Shown here piece by piece: positions 1 through 4,651 of a DNA stretch of 6,621 nt. Source of the DNA: Lentzea sp. Its GTDB lineage: Bacteria > Actinomycetota > Actinomycetes > Mycobacteriales > Pseudonocardiaceae. Every line of letters begins with the position of its first letter. Position 1 is the stretch's first letter. The stretch covers positions 1-6,621 of the forward strand of contig JASLAV010000179.1 of NCBI GenBank assembly GCA_030146905.1, read 5' to 3'. The notes under the pieces were generated by a model. The model worked only from the letters and a program-made list of their open reading frames with translations. It did no database searches and was not told the origin of the DNA. The position numbers were made by a program, and so were the translations under genes.

Positions 1-777
1 GTACGACAGGCCGAGCTTCAGCACGACGTCACGGTCGGTGGTCGCGTCGAACGTGGCCCACGCACCGTTCCCACCGGTTCCGGCGGCGTCCCGGACGCCC
101 CGCGTGGGAACGCTCCCGCGCCACGCGCCGAAGGAGGCGAACGGGCGGTCGAACGTGGCCGTGAAGTACACGGTGTGCTCGTCCTTGCCCGCGCAGAACC
201 GGCCGTTGCGCACCCGGCCCTCGATCGTTCTGTCGCCGACGACGTGGATCTCCGAGTCCAGCACGGTCTGGTTCGACCGCCCGGTGTTGAACAGGACGTT
301 CGCCGCGCCGGAGGACGGGAACGTGTAGCGCTGCCATCCGGTCCGCTGCGTGGCCGTGAGCTCGGCGTTCACGCCGTAGCGCGGCAGCCCGACGCGGTAG
401 TAGCCGGGCTGCGCCGCTTCGTCCGAATGGCTGAAGTCCGACTTGTAGGCGTTGATGTCAACGTTGTCAACAGACCCGACCGTCGGCATGACCGGCAGCT
501 CGCCCATGACGCCGCAGCCCACGCCCGACAGGTGTGTCTGCGAGAACCCGTAGATGGAGGTGGCCTTGTAGTCGTACCCTCCCTGACCTCCCGTATCAGG
601 GCTGACCTGCACCATTCCGAACGGCACCGAGGCACCGGGGAAGGTGTTGCCGAAGTTCTGCGTACCCACGAAGGGGTTCACCAGGGACGAGGGATCTTCC
701 GCCGCCTGGGCCGCCTGAGCCGCTTGCGCAGGGACTGTTAACCCTAGTAACAGCCCGACTACAACCAGTGTCCGCAT
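1..777 (-). CDS. Secreted GH92 family alpha-mannosidase, N-terminal part (cut by window edge)
   Basis: This frame is open from an ATG at 777 to the left edge (259 codons, no stop). GH92 enzymes are exo-acting, calcium-dependent alpha-mannosidases, mostly alpha-1,2, that trim N-glycans or fungal mannan outside the cell. Residues 1-19 form a signal peptide (Arg2, hydrophobic core, AQA) followed by an Ala/Gln-rich stretch. The mature start matches the family N-terminal domain: VNPFVGTQNFGNTFPGA (33-49), VPFGMVQVSPDT (51-62), GGYDY (66-70) and IYGFSQTHLSGVGC (75-88). The catalytic residues of GH92 lie in the C-terminal domain, outside this window, so activity cannot be judged. No Shine-Dalgarno sequence precedes the ATG; an AATACT box 7 bases upstream suggests a leaderless mRNA. 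Codons 10 and 13 are TTA, very rare in such DNA. The next gene upstream on the same strand stops 82 bases before this ATG. Family call is firm; substrate is inferred. Confidence 0.93.
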   Translation of the reverse strand, partial: MRTLVVVGLLLGLTVPAQAAQAAQAAEDPSSLVNPFVGTQNFGNTFPGASVPFGMVQVSPDTGGQGGYDYKATSIYGFSQTHLSGVGCGVMGELPVMPTVGSVDNVDINAYKSDFSHSDEAAQPGYYRVGLPRYGVNAELTATQRTGWQRYTFPSSGAANVLFNTGRSNQTVLDSEIHVVGDRTIEGRVRNGRFCAGKDEHTVYFTATFDRPFASFGAWRGSVPTRGVRDAAGTGGNGAWATFDATTDRDVVLKLGLSY

Positions 778-784
778 GGAAGGA

Positions 785-790
785 AGTATT
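785..790 (-). promoter_or_regulatory. Candidate -10 box for leaderless GH92 transcript
   Basis: On the minus strand AATACT ends 7 bases before the GH92 ATG, the spacing expected if transcription starts at or next to the A of the start codon. There is no purine-rich ribosome site in between (TCCTTCC). The -35 side (TGTCGG at 17 bp) is weak. Inference from spacing only. Confidence 0.35.
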
Positions 791-859
791 GCCGGAACAT
801 CGCCGTCCCGACACCCCGAGAACGACTCACACCGCAGGTGGGCGGTCCGCCGGCCGCGA

Positions 860-1294
860 TCAGCAGCGCTTGCCGGTGTAGGCGGTGTAGTTGTCGTCCT
901 GCTGGACGTTGATCATGCCGTAGGCGGCGGTGCACCGGGACAGCGTGTTCGCGGGCTTGCTCCACAGCTCGACCGGGGCGAACTGACTGCTGTTCCCGCC
1001 CTCGTGGGAGTCGGGCGTGCTGTCGCTCGCGCTGCTGTAGACGCCGATCGCGGTCTGCGTGCCCCAGTAGCGGCCCGTGGCGCGGAAGCTCTCCCAGACG
1101 TAGACGTAGGCGTAGTTCGACCCGCACCCGGCGAACTGCTTCACCGAGGCGATGGTGCCGGCCCGCCACTTGATGTACGCGGTCGCACCGATCTGCGCGG
1201 CGCTGCCGCACCCCGGCGGCGTCTCCGCGTTCGCCACACCCGGCGAGACGAAACCCAGCAGCACCATTGCGACAGCGATGATCACTCTCTTCAT
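860..1294 (-). CDS. Small secreted four-cysteine protein, unknown family
   Basis: A 144-residue protein with a clear signal peptide: Met-Lys-Arg, a hydrophobic stretch at residues 4-16, and VANA followed by ETPP at 20-27, so cleavage is likely after Ala23. The mature part (about 121 residues) has four cysteines, C29, C57, C121 and C144 (the last residue), which fits two disulfides. It is rich in aromatic and small residues (YVYVWESF, RYWGTQTAIGVYS) and probably beta-rich. I do not recognise the family. The first half, with a basic/aromatic strand before a GCG and then a tryptophan strand, faintly recalls DUF2690 secreted proteins, but that is a weak guess. The frame stays open up to an ATG at 1354, with further ATGs at 1306 and 1294; 1294 was chosen because it begins exactly at the signal peptide. 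None of the three has a Shine-Dalgarno sequence. It faces away from the VOC gene, with 58 bases between the two starts. Confidence 0.75.
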   Translation of the reverse strand: MKRVIIAVAMVLLGFVSPGVANAETPPGCGSAAQIGATAYIKWRAGTIASVKQFAGCGSNYAYVYVWESFRATGRYWGTQTAIGVYSSASDSTPDSHEGGNSSQFAPVELWSKPANTLSRCTAAYGMINVQQDDNYTAYTGKRC

Positions 1295-1316
1295 GGGGGT
1301 GATCATCGGCAATCGT

Positions 1317-1334
1317 GCTGACAACCCGCTGACA
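1317..1334 (+). repeat. GCTGACA direct repeat, 11-bp period
   Basis: GCTGACA occurs at 1317-1323 and 1328-1334, exactly 11 bp apart, in the divergent control region between the small secreted protein and the VOC gene. Two half-sites one helical turn apart often mark binding by a response regulator dimer. The first copy also contains the candidate -35 (CTGACA) of the VOC gene. Confidence 0.4.
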
Positions 1335-1346
1335 CCGGAGTAGGCA
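1318..1346 (+). promoter_or_regulatory. Candidate leaderless promoter of the VOC gene
   Basis: CTGACA (1318-1323), a 17-bp spacer and TAGGCA (1341-1346) are followed by 6 bases and then the ATG at 1353. That places the predicted transcription start on the start codon itself. CTGACA resembles the TTGACA -35 consensus and TAGGCA is close to the common actinobacterial -10 TAGGCT. The alternative ribosome site GGAG (1337-1340) is 12 bases from the ATG, rather far. Confidence 0.5.
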
Positions 1347-1353
1347 GGTGTCA
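1330..1353. promoter_or_regulatory. Inverted repeat TGACACC-N10-GGTGTCA, possible operator
   Basis: A perfect 7-bp inverted repeat (1330-1336 and 1347-1353) flanks the candidate -10 box and runs into the start codon of the VOC gene. A repressor bound here would block the promoter. No regulator is encoded nearby. The symmetry is visible; the function is inferred. Confidence 0.35.
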
Positions 1354-1736
1354 TGCCGGTTCAGCTCAACCACACCATCGTCCACACCACCGACCAGGCG
1401 CGCTCGGCGCGCTTCCTCACCGATCTGCTCGGTCTGCCGGAAGCGGTCCGCTTCGGCCCGTTCCTCGTCGTCGAGGTCGCGAACGGCGTCTCGCTCGACT
1501 ACCTGACCGTGAGCGGCCCGATCACCTCGCAGCACTACGCGTTCCTCGTGACGGAGGAGGAGTTCGACCAGATCTTCGGCCGCATCCAGGACCAGGGCCT
1601 CGAGTACTGGGCCGACCCGCACCACTCGCAGCCGCAGCAGATCAACCGCAACGACGGCGGCCGCGGCGTCTACTGGAACGACCCTGACGGCCACGCGCTG
1701 GAGATCATCACGCGCCCCTACGGTTCCGGGGCGTAG
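1353..1736 (+). CDS. VOC superfamily (glyoxalase/bleomycin-resistance fold) protein
   Basis: A 127-residue cytosolic protein with no signal peptide or membrane segment, the usual size for a single-domain VOC protein made of two beta-alpha-beta-beta-beta units. The first unit begins with LNHTIVHTTD (5-14) and a helix ending DLLGLP (24-29). The second contains QHYAFLV (60-66) and ends with YWNDPDGHALEIIT (107-120). His7, His61 and Glu117 sit where VOC enzymes place their metal ligands, so a metal-dependent enzyme is likely. The superfamily includes glyoxalases, dioxygenases, epimerases and antibiotic-binding proteins, and nothing here fixes the substrate. The ATG is preferred because a good -10 box sits 6 bases before it. 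It is transcribed away from the small secreted protein gene and ends 117 bases before the first chitinase start. Confidence 0.9.
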   Translation: MPVQLNHTIVHTTDQARSARFLTDLLGLPEAVRFGPFLVVEVANGVSLDYLTVSGPITSQHYAFLVTEEEFDQIFGRIQDQGLEYWADPHHSQPQQINRNDGGRGVYWNDPDGHALEIITRPYGSGA

Positions 1737-1744
1737 ATCAACAG

Positions 1745-1754
1745 GTTCACATCC
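1745..1754 (+). repeat. GTTCACATCC, shared by both chitinase leaders (copy 1)
   Basis: The same 10-mer occurs again at 2606-2615 upstream of the second chitinase. Here it lies just before the dre palindrome. It may be a remnant of promoter duplication or a site for a second regulator. Confidence 0.3.
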
Positions 1755-1756
1755 CT

Positions 1757-1772
1757 AAAGGTATAGACCACC
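1757..1772. promoter_or_regulatory. DasR-type operator (dre) upstream of chitinase 1
   Basis: AGGTATAGACCA (1759-1770) is a near-palindrome matching the DasR response element ACTGGTCTAGACCACT at 12 of 16 positions over 1757-1772. DasR is the GntR-family regulator of chitin and N-acetylglucosamine use in Streptomyces and relatives; glucosamine-6-phosphate weakens its binding. The site lies about 80 bases before the chitinase ATG. TATAGA inside it could serve as a -10 box, which would make binding repressive. The match is seen directly; the regulator is inferred. Confidence 0.65.
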
Positions 1773-1853
1773 TCTTGTGCCGGGAGTGCTCGCCTGCCAC
1801 CGTGAGAGCGGTAACACGCAGTGGGCGCGCAGATGCTCCGAGGAGTTGGTCCC

Positions 1854-2543
1854 ATGTTCAGGACACGCGCCGCCGCCCTGTTCGTCGCGCTGCTGGGCGT
1901 TCTCACGCCCGCACAGCCGGCGACGGCGGCGCCGTTCATCGTCACCGAAGCGCAGTTCAAGCAGATGTTCCCGTCCCGCAACGGCTTCTACACCTACAAC
2001 GGCCTGAAGTCCGCGATGAGCGCGTTCGGCTCGTTCGCGAACCAGGGCAGCGACACGGCGAGGAAGCAGGAGCTCGCGGCGTTCCTCGCGAACGTCTCGC
2101 ACGAGACCGGCGGGCTCGCGCACATCCGGGAGATCAACCAGAACGGCGACTACTGCGACGAAAGCCAGTCGTACGGGTGCCCCGCCGGGACGAGGGCCTA
2201 CTACGGCCGCGGCCCGATCCAGCTGTCGTGGAACTTCAACTACAAGGCCGCGGGCGACCACCTCGGCATCAACCTGCTGAGCAACCCGGACCAGGTGGCC
2301 ACCAATGCCACCACGTCGTGGAAGACCGCGATCTGGTACTGGATGACGCAGAACGGCCCCGGCACCATGACCCCGCACAACGCGATGGTGAACTCGCGCG
2401 GCTTCGGCCAGACGATCCGCAGCATCAACGGATCCCTGGAGTGCGACGGGAAGAACCCCGGCACCGTGCAGAGCCGCGTCTCGAAGTACCAGCAGTTCAC
2501 GGGGATCATCGGCGTGGCCCAGGGGTCGAACCTCTACTGCTGA
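1854..2543 (+). CDS. Secreted GH19 chitinase, catalytic domain only
   Basis: A 229-residue endochitinase precursor that hydrolyses beta-1,4-GlcNAc chains by inversion. The signal peptide covers about residues 1-25 (FRTR, hydrophobic core, PATA). The GH19 domain runs from residue 28 to the C-terminus with AFLANVSHETGG (76-87), YYGRGPIQLSWNFNY and the GFGQTIRSINGSLECDG block. Glu84 (in HETGG) and Glu93 (in REIN) are the expected acid and base, 9 residues apart as in Streptomyces ChiC/ChiG-type enzymes. There is no chitin-binding module, so it probably acts best on soluble or already loosened chitin. The start at 1854 has AGGAG at 1841-1845 (8-base gap) and begins at the signal peptide; an in-frame ATG at 1821 would add 11 residues and lacks such a site. 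A dre operator lies upstream. Its catalytic domain is 72% identical to that of the next gene. Confidence 0.95.
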   Translation: MFRTRAAALFVALLGVLTPAQPATAAPFIVTEAQFKQMFPSRNGFYTYNGLKSAMSAFGSFANQGSDTARKQELAAFLANVSHETGGLAHIREINQNGDYCDESQSYGCPAGTRAYYGRGPIQLSWNFNYKAAGDHLGINLLSNPDQVATNATTSWKTAIWYWMTQNGPGTMTPHNAMVNSRGFGQTIRSINGSLECDGKNPGTVQSRVSKYQQFTGIIGVAQGSNLYC

Positions 2544-2554
2544 CAGATGACAGA

Positions 2555-2570
2555 ACAGGTCTAGACCCTT
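2555..2570. promoter_or_regulatory. DasR-type operator (dre), first of two before chitinase 2
   Basis: ACAGGTCTAGACCCTT matches the dre consensus ACTGGTCTAGACCACT at 13 of 16 positions and has a perfect GGTCTAGACC core (2558-2567). It lies immediately upstream of the candidate -35 box. Its centre is 17 bp from that of the next dre. Confidence 0.75.
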
Positions 2571-2598
2571 GACTGGTCTGGACCACCGGTGTCAACCT
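2569..2598 (+). promoter_or_regulatory. Candidate promoter of chitinase 2, overlapped by dre
   Basis: TTGACT (2569-2574), an 18-bp spacer and CAACCT (2593-2598) form a plausible vegetative promoter. The second dre lies in the spacer, so bound DasR would exclude RNA polymerase. The implied 5' leader is about 45-50 bases. The -10 is only a partial match. Confidence 0.5.
2572..2587. promoter_or_regulatory. DasR-type operator (dre), second before chitinase 2
   Basis: ACTGGTCTGGACCACC matches the dre consensus at 14 of 16 positions, the best of the three sites here. It also resembles the 12-bp repeats (TGGTCCAGACCT type) known from Streptomyces chitinase promoters. Two sites 17 bp apart suggest tighter or cooperative control of this gene compared with chitinase 1. 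Confidence 0.8.
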
Positions 2599-2605
2599 CA
2601 GCACT

Positions 2606-2615
2606 GTTCACATCC
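2606..2615 (+). repeat. GTTCACATCC, shared by both chitinase leaders (copy 2)
   Basis: This is the second copy of the 10-mer seen at 1745-1754. Here it lies after the two dre sites, whereas copy 1 precedes its dre, so the two leaders are not simple copies of one another. Confidence 0.3.
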
Positions 2616-2650
2616 TTGATTCCTCGGATGCAACAAGACTCCAGGAGTGG

Positions 2651-3721
2651 GTGACCTTGCTGAAAAAACGCATCTTGGCGTCTCTGGCGGCAGGTGTGAT
2701 GGTGGCTTCTCTGGCCGTCATCGCACCGACCGCGTCTTCACAGGCAGAAGTGTCCGTGCAGGCCTGCACCTTCACGGACTGGGTTCAGGGTCAGTGGTAC
2801 ACCACCGGCTCGATCGTCAAATTCGAAGGCAACTACTACATCGCCGAGCACGACAACCCGGGCTACAGCCCGACGGTCTCCACCTGGTACTGGGAGCCGA
2901 CGAGCTGTGACGGCGGCGGCGGGGTCGGCGGCGGTAGCTGCGCCAGCGCCACCGACTGGGTGGCGGGACGGCAGTACTACACCGGCAACATCGTCCGGTA
3001 CAACGGTTCCCACTACATCGCCGAGCACGACAACCCGGGCTACGACCCGGTTGTCTCCACCTGGTACTGGGAACCGCACAACTGCGGTGGCGGCGATCCC
3101 GGCACCGGGAACTTCCCCATCAGCGAGGCCCAGTTCAACCAGCTGTTCCAGGGCCGCAACAGCTTCTACAGCTACCAGGGCTTCGTCGACGCGGCACGCA
3201 CGATCCCCGCGTTCGGCACGACCGGCAGCGACACGGTGAAGAAGCAGGAGGTCGCGGCGTTCCTCGCGAACGCGTCGCACGAGACCGGTGGCTTCGTCTA
3301 CATCGAAGAGATCAACAAGAACAACGACCTCTGCGATGAGAGCCAGTCGTACGGCTGCCCCGCCGGCACCTACGCCTACTACGGCCGCGGTCCGATCCAG
3401 CTGTCGTGGAACTTCAACTACAAGGCCGCGGGTGACTACCTGGGTCTCGACCTGCTGGGCAACCCGTGGCAGGTGGCGCAGAACTCCACGACCGCGTGGC
3501 GGACGGCGATCTGGTACTGGATGACGCAGCGCGGTCCCGGCACCATGACGGCGCACGACGCGATGGTCAACAGCGCCGGTTTCGGCCAGACCATCCGCAG
3601 CATCAACGGTTCCCTGGAGTGCGACGGCCGCAACCCGGCGCAGGTCCAGAGCCGCGTCTCGAAGTACCAGCAGATCACGGGAGCCATCGGCGTCACGCCG
3701 GGCGGAAACCTCTCCTGCTAG
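2651..3721 (+). CDS. Secreted GH19 chitinase with two N-terminal CBM5/12 chitin-binding modules
   Basis: A 356-residue precursor. A signal peptide covers about residues 1-32 (LLKKR, hydrophobic core, SSQA). Two chitin-binding modules of the CBM5/12 (ChtBD3) type follow at 39-86 and 97-145. Each is bounded by cysteines and contains DWV, YIAEHDNPGY and STWYWEP; the aromatics are the likely chitin-contact surface. They share 30 of 44 aligned residues. Short Gly-rich linkers (87-96, 146-153) separate them from the GH19 domain (155-356). Catalytic Glu211 (HETGG) and Glu220 (EEIN) keep the family spacing. The modules should direct the enzyme to insoluble chitin. The start is uncertain: GTG at 2651 lies only 3 bases after AGGAG (2643-2647), while an in-frame TTG at 2657 has a better 9-base gap and gives a protein starting Met-Leu-Lys-Lys. 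The gene is 107 bases after chitinase 1 and has its own promoter with two dre sites. Confidence 0.95.
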   Translation: MTLLKKRILASLAAGVMVASLAVIAPTASSQAEVSVQACTFTDWVQGQWYTTGSIVKFEGNYYIAEHDNPGYSPTVSTWYWEPTSCDGGGGVGGGSCASATDWVAGRQYYTGNIVRYNGSHYIAEHDNPGYDPVVSTWYWEPHNCGGGDPGTGNFPISEAQFNQLFQGRNSFYSYQGFVDAARTIPAFGTTGSDTVKKQEVAAFLANASHETGGFVYIEEINKNNDLCDESQSYGCPAGTYAYYGRGPIQLSWNFNYKAAGDYLGLDLLGNPWQVAQNSTTAWRTAIWYWMTQRGPGTMTAHDAMVNSAGFGQTIRSINGSLECDGRNPAQVQSRVSKYQQITGAIGVTPGGNLSC

Positions 3722-3762
3722 CAGTCGGCTTTACCAGGACTCGAGCTGTCCTACTTCGGTCA

Positions 3763-3768
3763 TAGCTT
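3763..3768 (+). promoter_or_regulatory. Candidate -10 box for leaderless DinB-family transcript
   Basis: TAGCTT is followed by exactly 6 bases and then the ATG at 3775, with no Shine-Dalgarno sequence (CACTTC). This is the spacing expected when transcription starts on the start codon. No convincing -35 is visible 16-18 bp upstream. Confidence 0.4.
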
Positions 3769-3774
3769 CACTTC

Positions 3775-4266
3775 ATGACCATGGAGCTCGACGACCTGCT
3801 GCACGAACTGAACGATCAGCGCAGGACCTTCCGCATCACCATGCGGGGTCTCACCACCGCCGGCGCGGTGAAGCGCACGACCGTCAGCGAGCTCACGCTG
3901 GGTGGGTTGCTCAAGCACCTCACCTGGTGTGAGCGCGGCTGGACCCACATCCTGACCGAACAGGCCGGCACCCCCGAGGGGATGTTCGACACCAGTCAGT
4001 ACGTGTGGACCGGCGACGACTTCGGGCAGCTGCTCGAGTCCTACGACGAGGCGGTGCGCGCGACCGATGAGGCCGTGCGCACCGCTTCGCTCGACAAGCT
4101 GGTGGCGCTGCCGCCCGCGCCGTGGGACCCGGACCCGGAACCCATGTCCATCCGGCGGATCGTGCTCCACCTGATCCGGGAGACCGCGCAGCACGCGGGC
4201 CACGCCGACATCATCCGGGAGACGCTGGACGGTCAGTCGACCACGGCGCACCTCTACGAGTCCTGA
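3775..4266 (+). CDS. DinB superfamily / DUF664 protein (mycothiol-transferase type)
   Basis: A 163-residue cytosolic protein with the DinB four-helix-bundle pattern. In actinobacteria many members of this superfamily are metal-dependent thiol transferases using mycothiol to modify or detoxify electrophiles. Candidate metal ligands are His48 in LLKHLTWCERGW (45-56) and His140 and His143 in RETAQHAGHADIIRE (135-149), the usual one-plus-two histidine layout. The middle segment (YVWTGDDF, then a long acidic helix, then the PPAPWDPDPEP loop) also fits DUF664. The length is typical. The first ATG is used because a -10-like TAGCTT is placed for leaderless transcription; ATG 3781 would remove two residues. 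Its stop lies 3 bases from the stop of the convergent mycoredoxin gene, another mycothiol-linked protein. The substrate is unknown. Confidence 0.88.
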   Translation: MTMELDDLLHELNDQRRTFRITMRGLTTAGAVKRTTVSELTLGGLLKHLTWCERGWTHILTEQAGTPEGMFDTSQYVWTGDDFGQLLESYDEAVRATDEAVRTASLDKLVALPPAPWDPDPEPMSIRRIVLHLIRETAQHAGHADIIRETLDGQSTTAHLYES

Positions 4267-4269
4267 GAC

Positions 4270-4515
4270 TCAGGCGGCGAGCTGTTCCTTCACCTGCGCC
4301 AGCGACGGGTTGGTGAGCGCGGTCCCGTTCGGGAAGTGGACGGTCGGCACCGTGCGGTTGCCGCCGTTCACGCTCATCACGAAGTCCGCCGCACCGGGCG
4401 TCTCCTCGATGTTGATCTCGACGTACTCGATGCCCTCGCGGTCGAGCGAGCTCTTCAGGATCCGGCAGTAGCCGCACCACGAGGTCGAGTAGACGGTCAG
4501 CTGGTCGGGAGCCAT
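4270..4515 (-). CDS. mrx1: Mycoredoxin (glutaredoxin-like, CGYC active site)
   Basis: An 81-residue thioredoxin-fold protein. Mycoredoxin-1 reduces mixed disulfides between proteins and mycothiol, with mycothiol and mycothiol disulfide reductase restoring it, and also recycles some peroxidases in the cytosol. The strand LTVYSTSW (6-13) leads into the active site CGYC (Cys14, Cys17), the motif of Mycobacterium and Corynebacterium Mrx1. TVPTVHF (55-61) supplies the cis-proline (Pro57), and FPNGTALTNPS the C-terminal glutaredoxin-like part. Length fits Mrx1 (about 80-90 residues) rather than thioredoxin. The ATG at 4515 has a strong GAGGAG site on the minus strand (plus positions 4524-4529), 8 bases away. 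A SigR-type promoter lies about 45 bases upstream, fitting induction by thiol oxidation. The symbol follows the family; an NrdH-like role is less likely given the CGYC and sequence. Confidence 0.92.
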   Translation of the reverse strand: MAPDQLTVYSTSWCGYCRILKSSLDREGIEYVEINIEETPGAADFVMSVNGGNRTVPTVHFPNGTALTNPSLAQVKEQLAA

Positions 4516-4558
4516 CAGGCGCTCTCCTCATCGAGGTCGGTCGAAGGTCATCAGTGTC

Positions 4559-4585
4559 AACGCCCGATGGGTGACACTTCTTCCC
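4559..4585 (-). promoter_or_regulatory. Candidate SigR/SigH-type (thiol-stress) promoter of mycoredoxin
   Basis: Read on the minus strand, GGGAAG (4585-4580) is followed by exactly 18 bases and GTT (4561-4559). The Streptomyces SigR consensus is GGGAAT-N18-GTT, so only one listed base differs. The expected start, about 6-8 bases further on, gives a leader near 37 bases that includes the GAGGAG ribosome site. SigR and its SigH homologues control thioredoxin, mycothiol and mycoredoxin genes. A vegetative-type TTGACA (4560-4555) overlaps the -10 end but has no good partner. Confidence 0.6.
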
Positions 4586-4622
4586 AGGGTGCCGCTGTGC
4601 CCCGCGCCACTGGGCGGCGCCG

Positions 4623-4641
4623 ATCGTCAGACAATCGTCAG
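4623..4641 (+). repeat. ATCGTCAG direct repeat, 11-bp period
   Basis: ATCGTCAG occurs at 4623-4630 and 4634-4641, in the same orientation and 11 bp apart. This spacing is common for tandem half-sites of OmpR-family response regulators, but the sequence does not match the PhoP box (GTTCACC). Regulator unknown. Confidence 0.4.
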
Positions 4642-4651
4642 GTCAATTCAT

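Noticed and set aside
841..851. GGCGGTCCGCC downstream of the small secreted gene, considered as a terminator
   Set aside because: Only about 4 bp of stem with a 3-base loop and no supporting context; such short palindromes are expected by chance in this GC-rich DNA.
759..1694. Minus-strand open frame of 311 codons spanning the small secreted gene and the VOC gene
   Set aside because: It overlaps two well-supported genes and the divergent promoter region, and its product is low-complexity Arg/Val/Asp-rich sequence.
2761..3090. Repeated nucleotide blocks considered as a possible repeat array
   Set aside because: They are explained by the two homologous CBM5/12 modules inside one coding frame.
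2738..3556. Minus-strand open frame of 272 codons opposite chitinase 2
   Set aside because: It is a shadow of the chitinase codon pattern; the sense frame has clear CBM and GH19 motifs.
4262..4274. Palindrome CCTGAGACTCAGG at the convergent stop codons, considered as a terminator
   Set aside because: The two arms are separated by one base, so no RNA hairpin with a workable loop forms; it is too short for a terminator.
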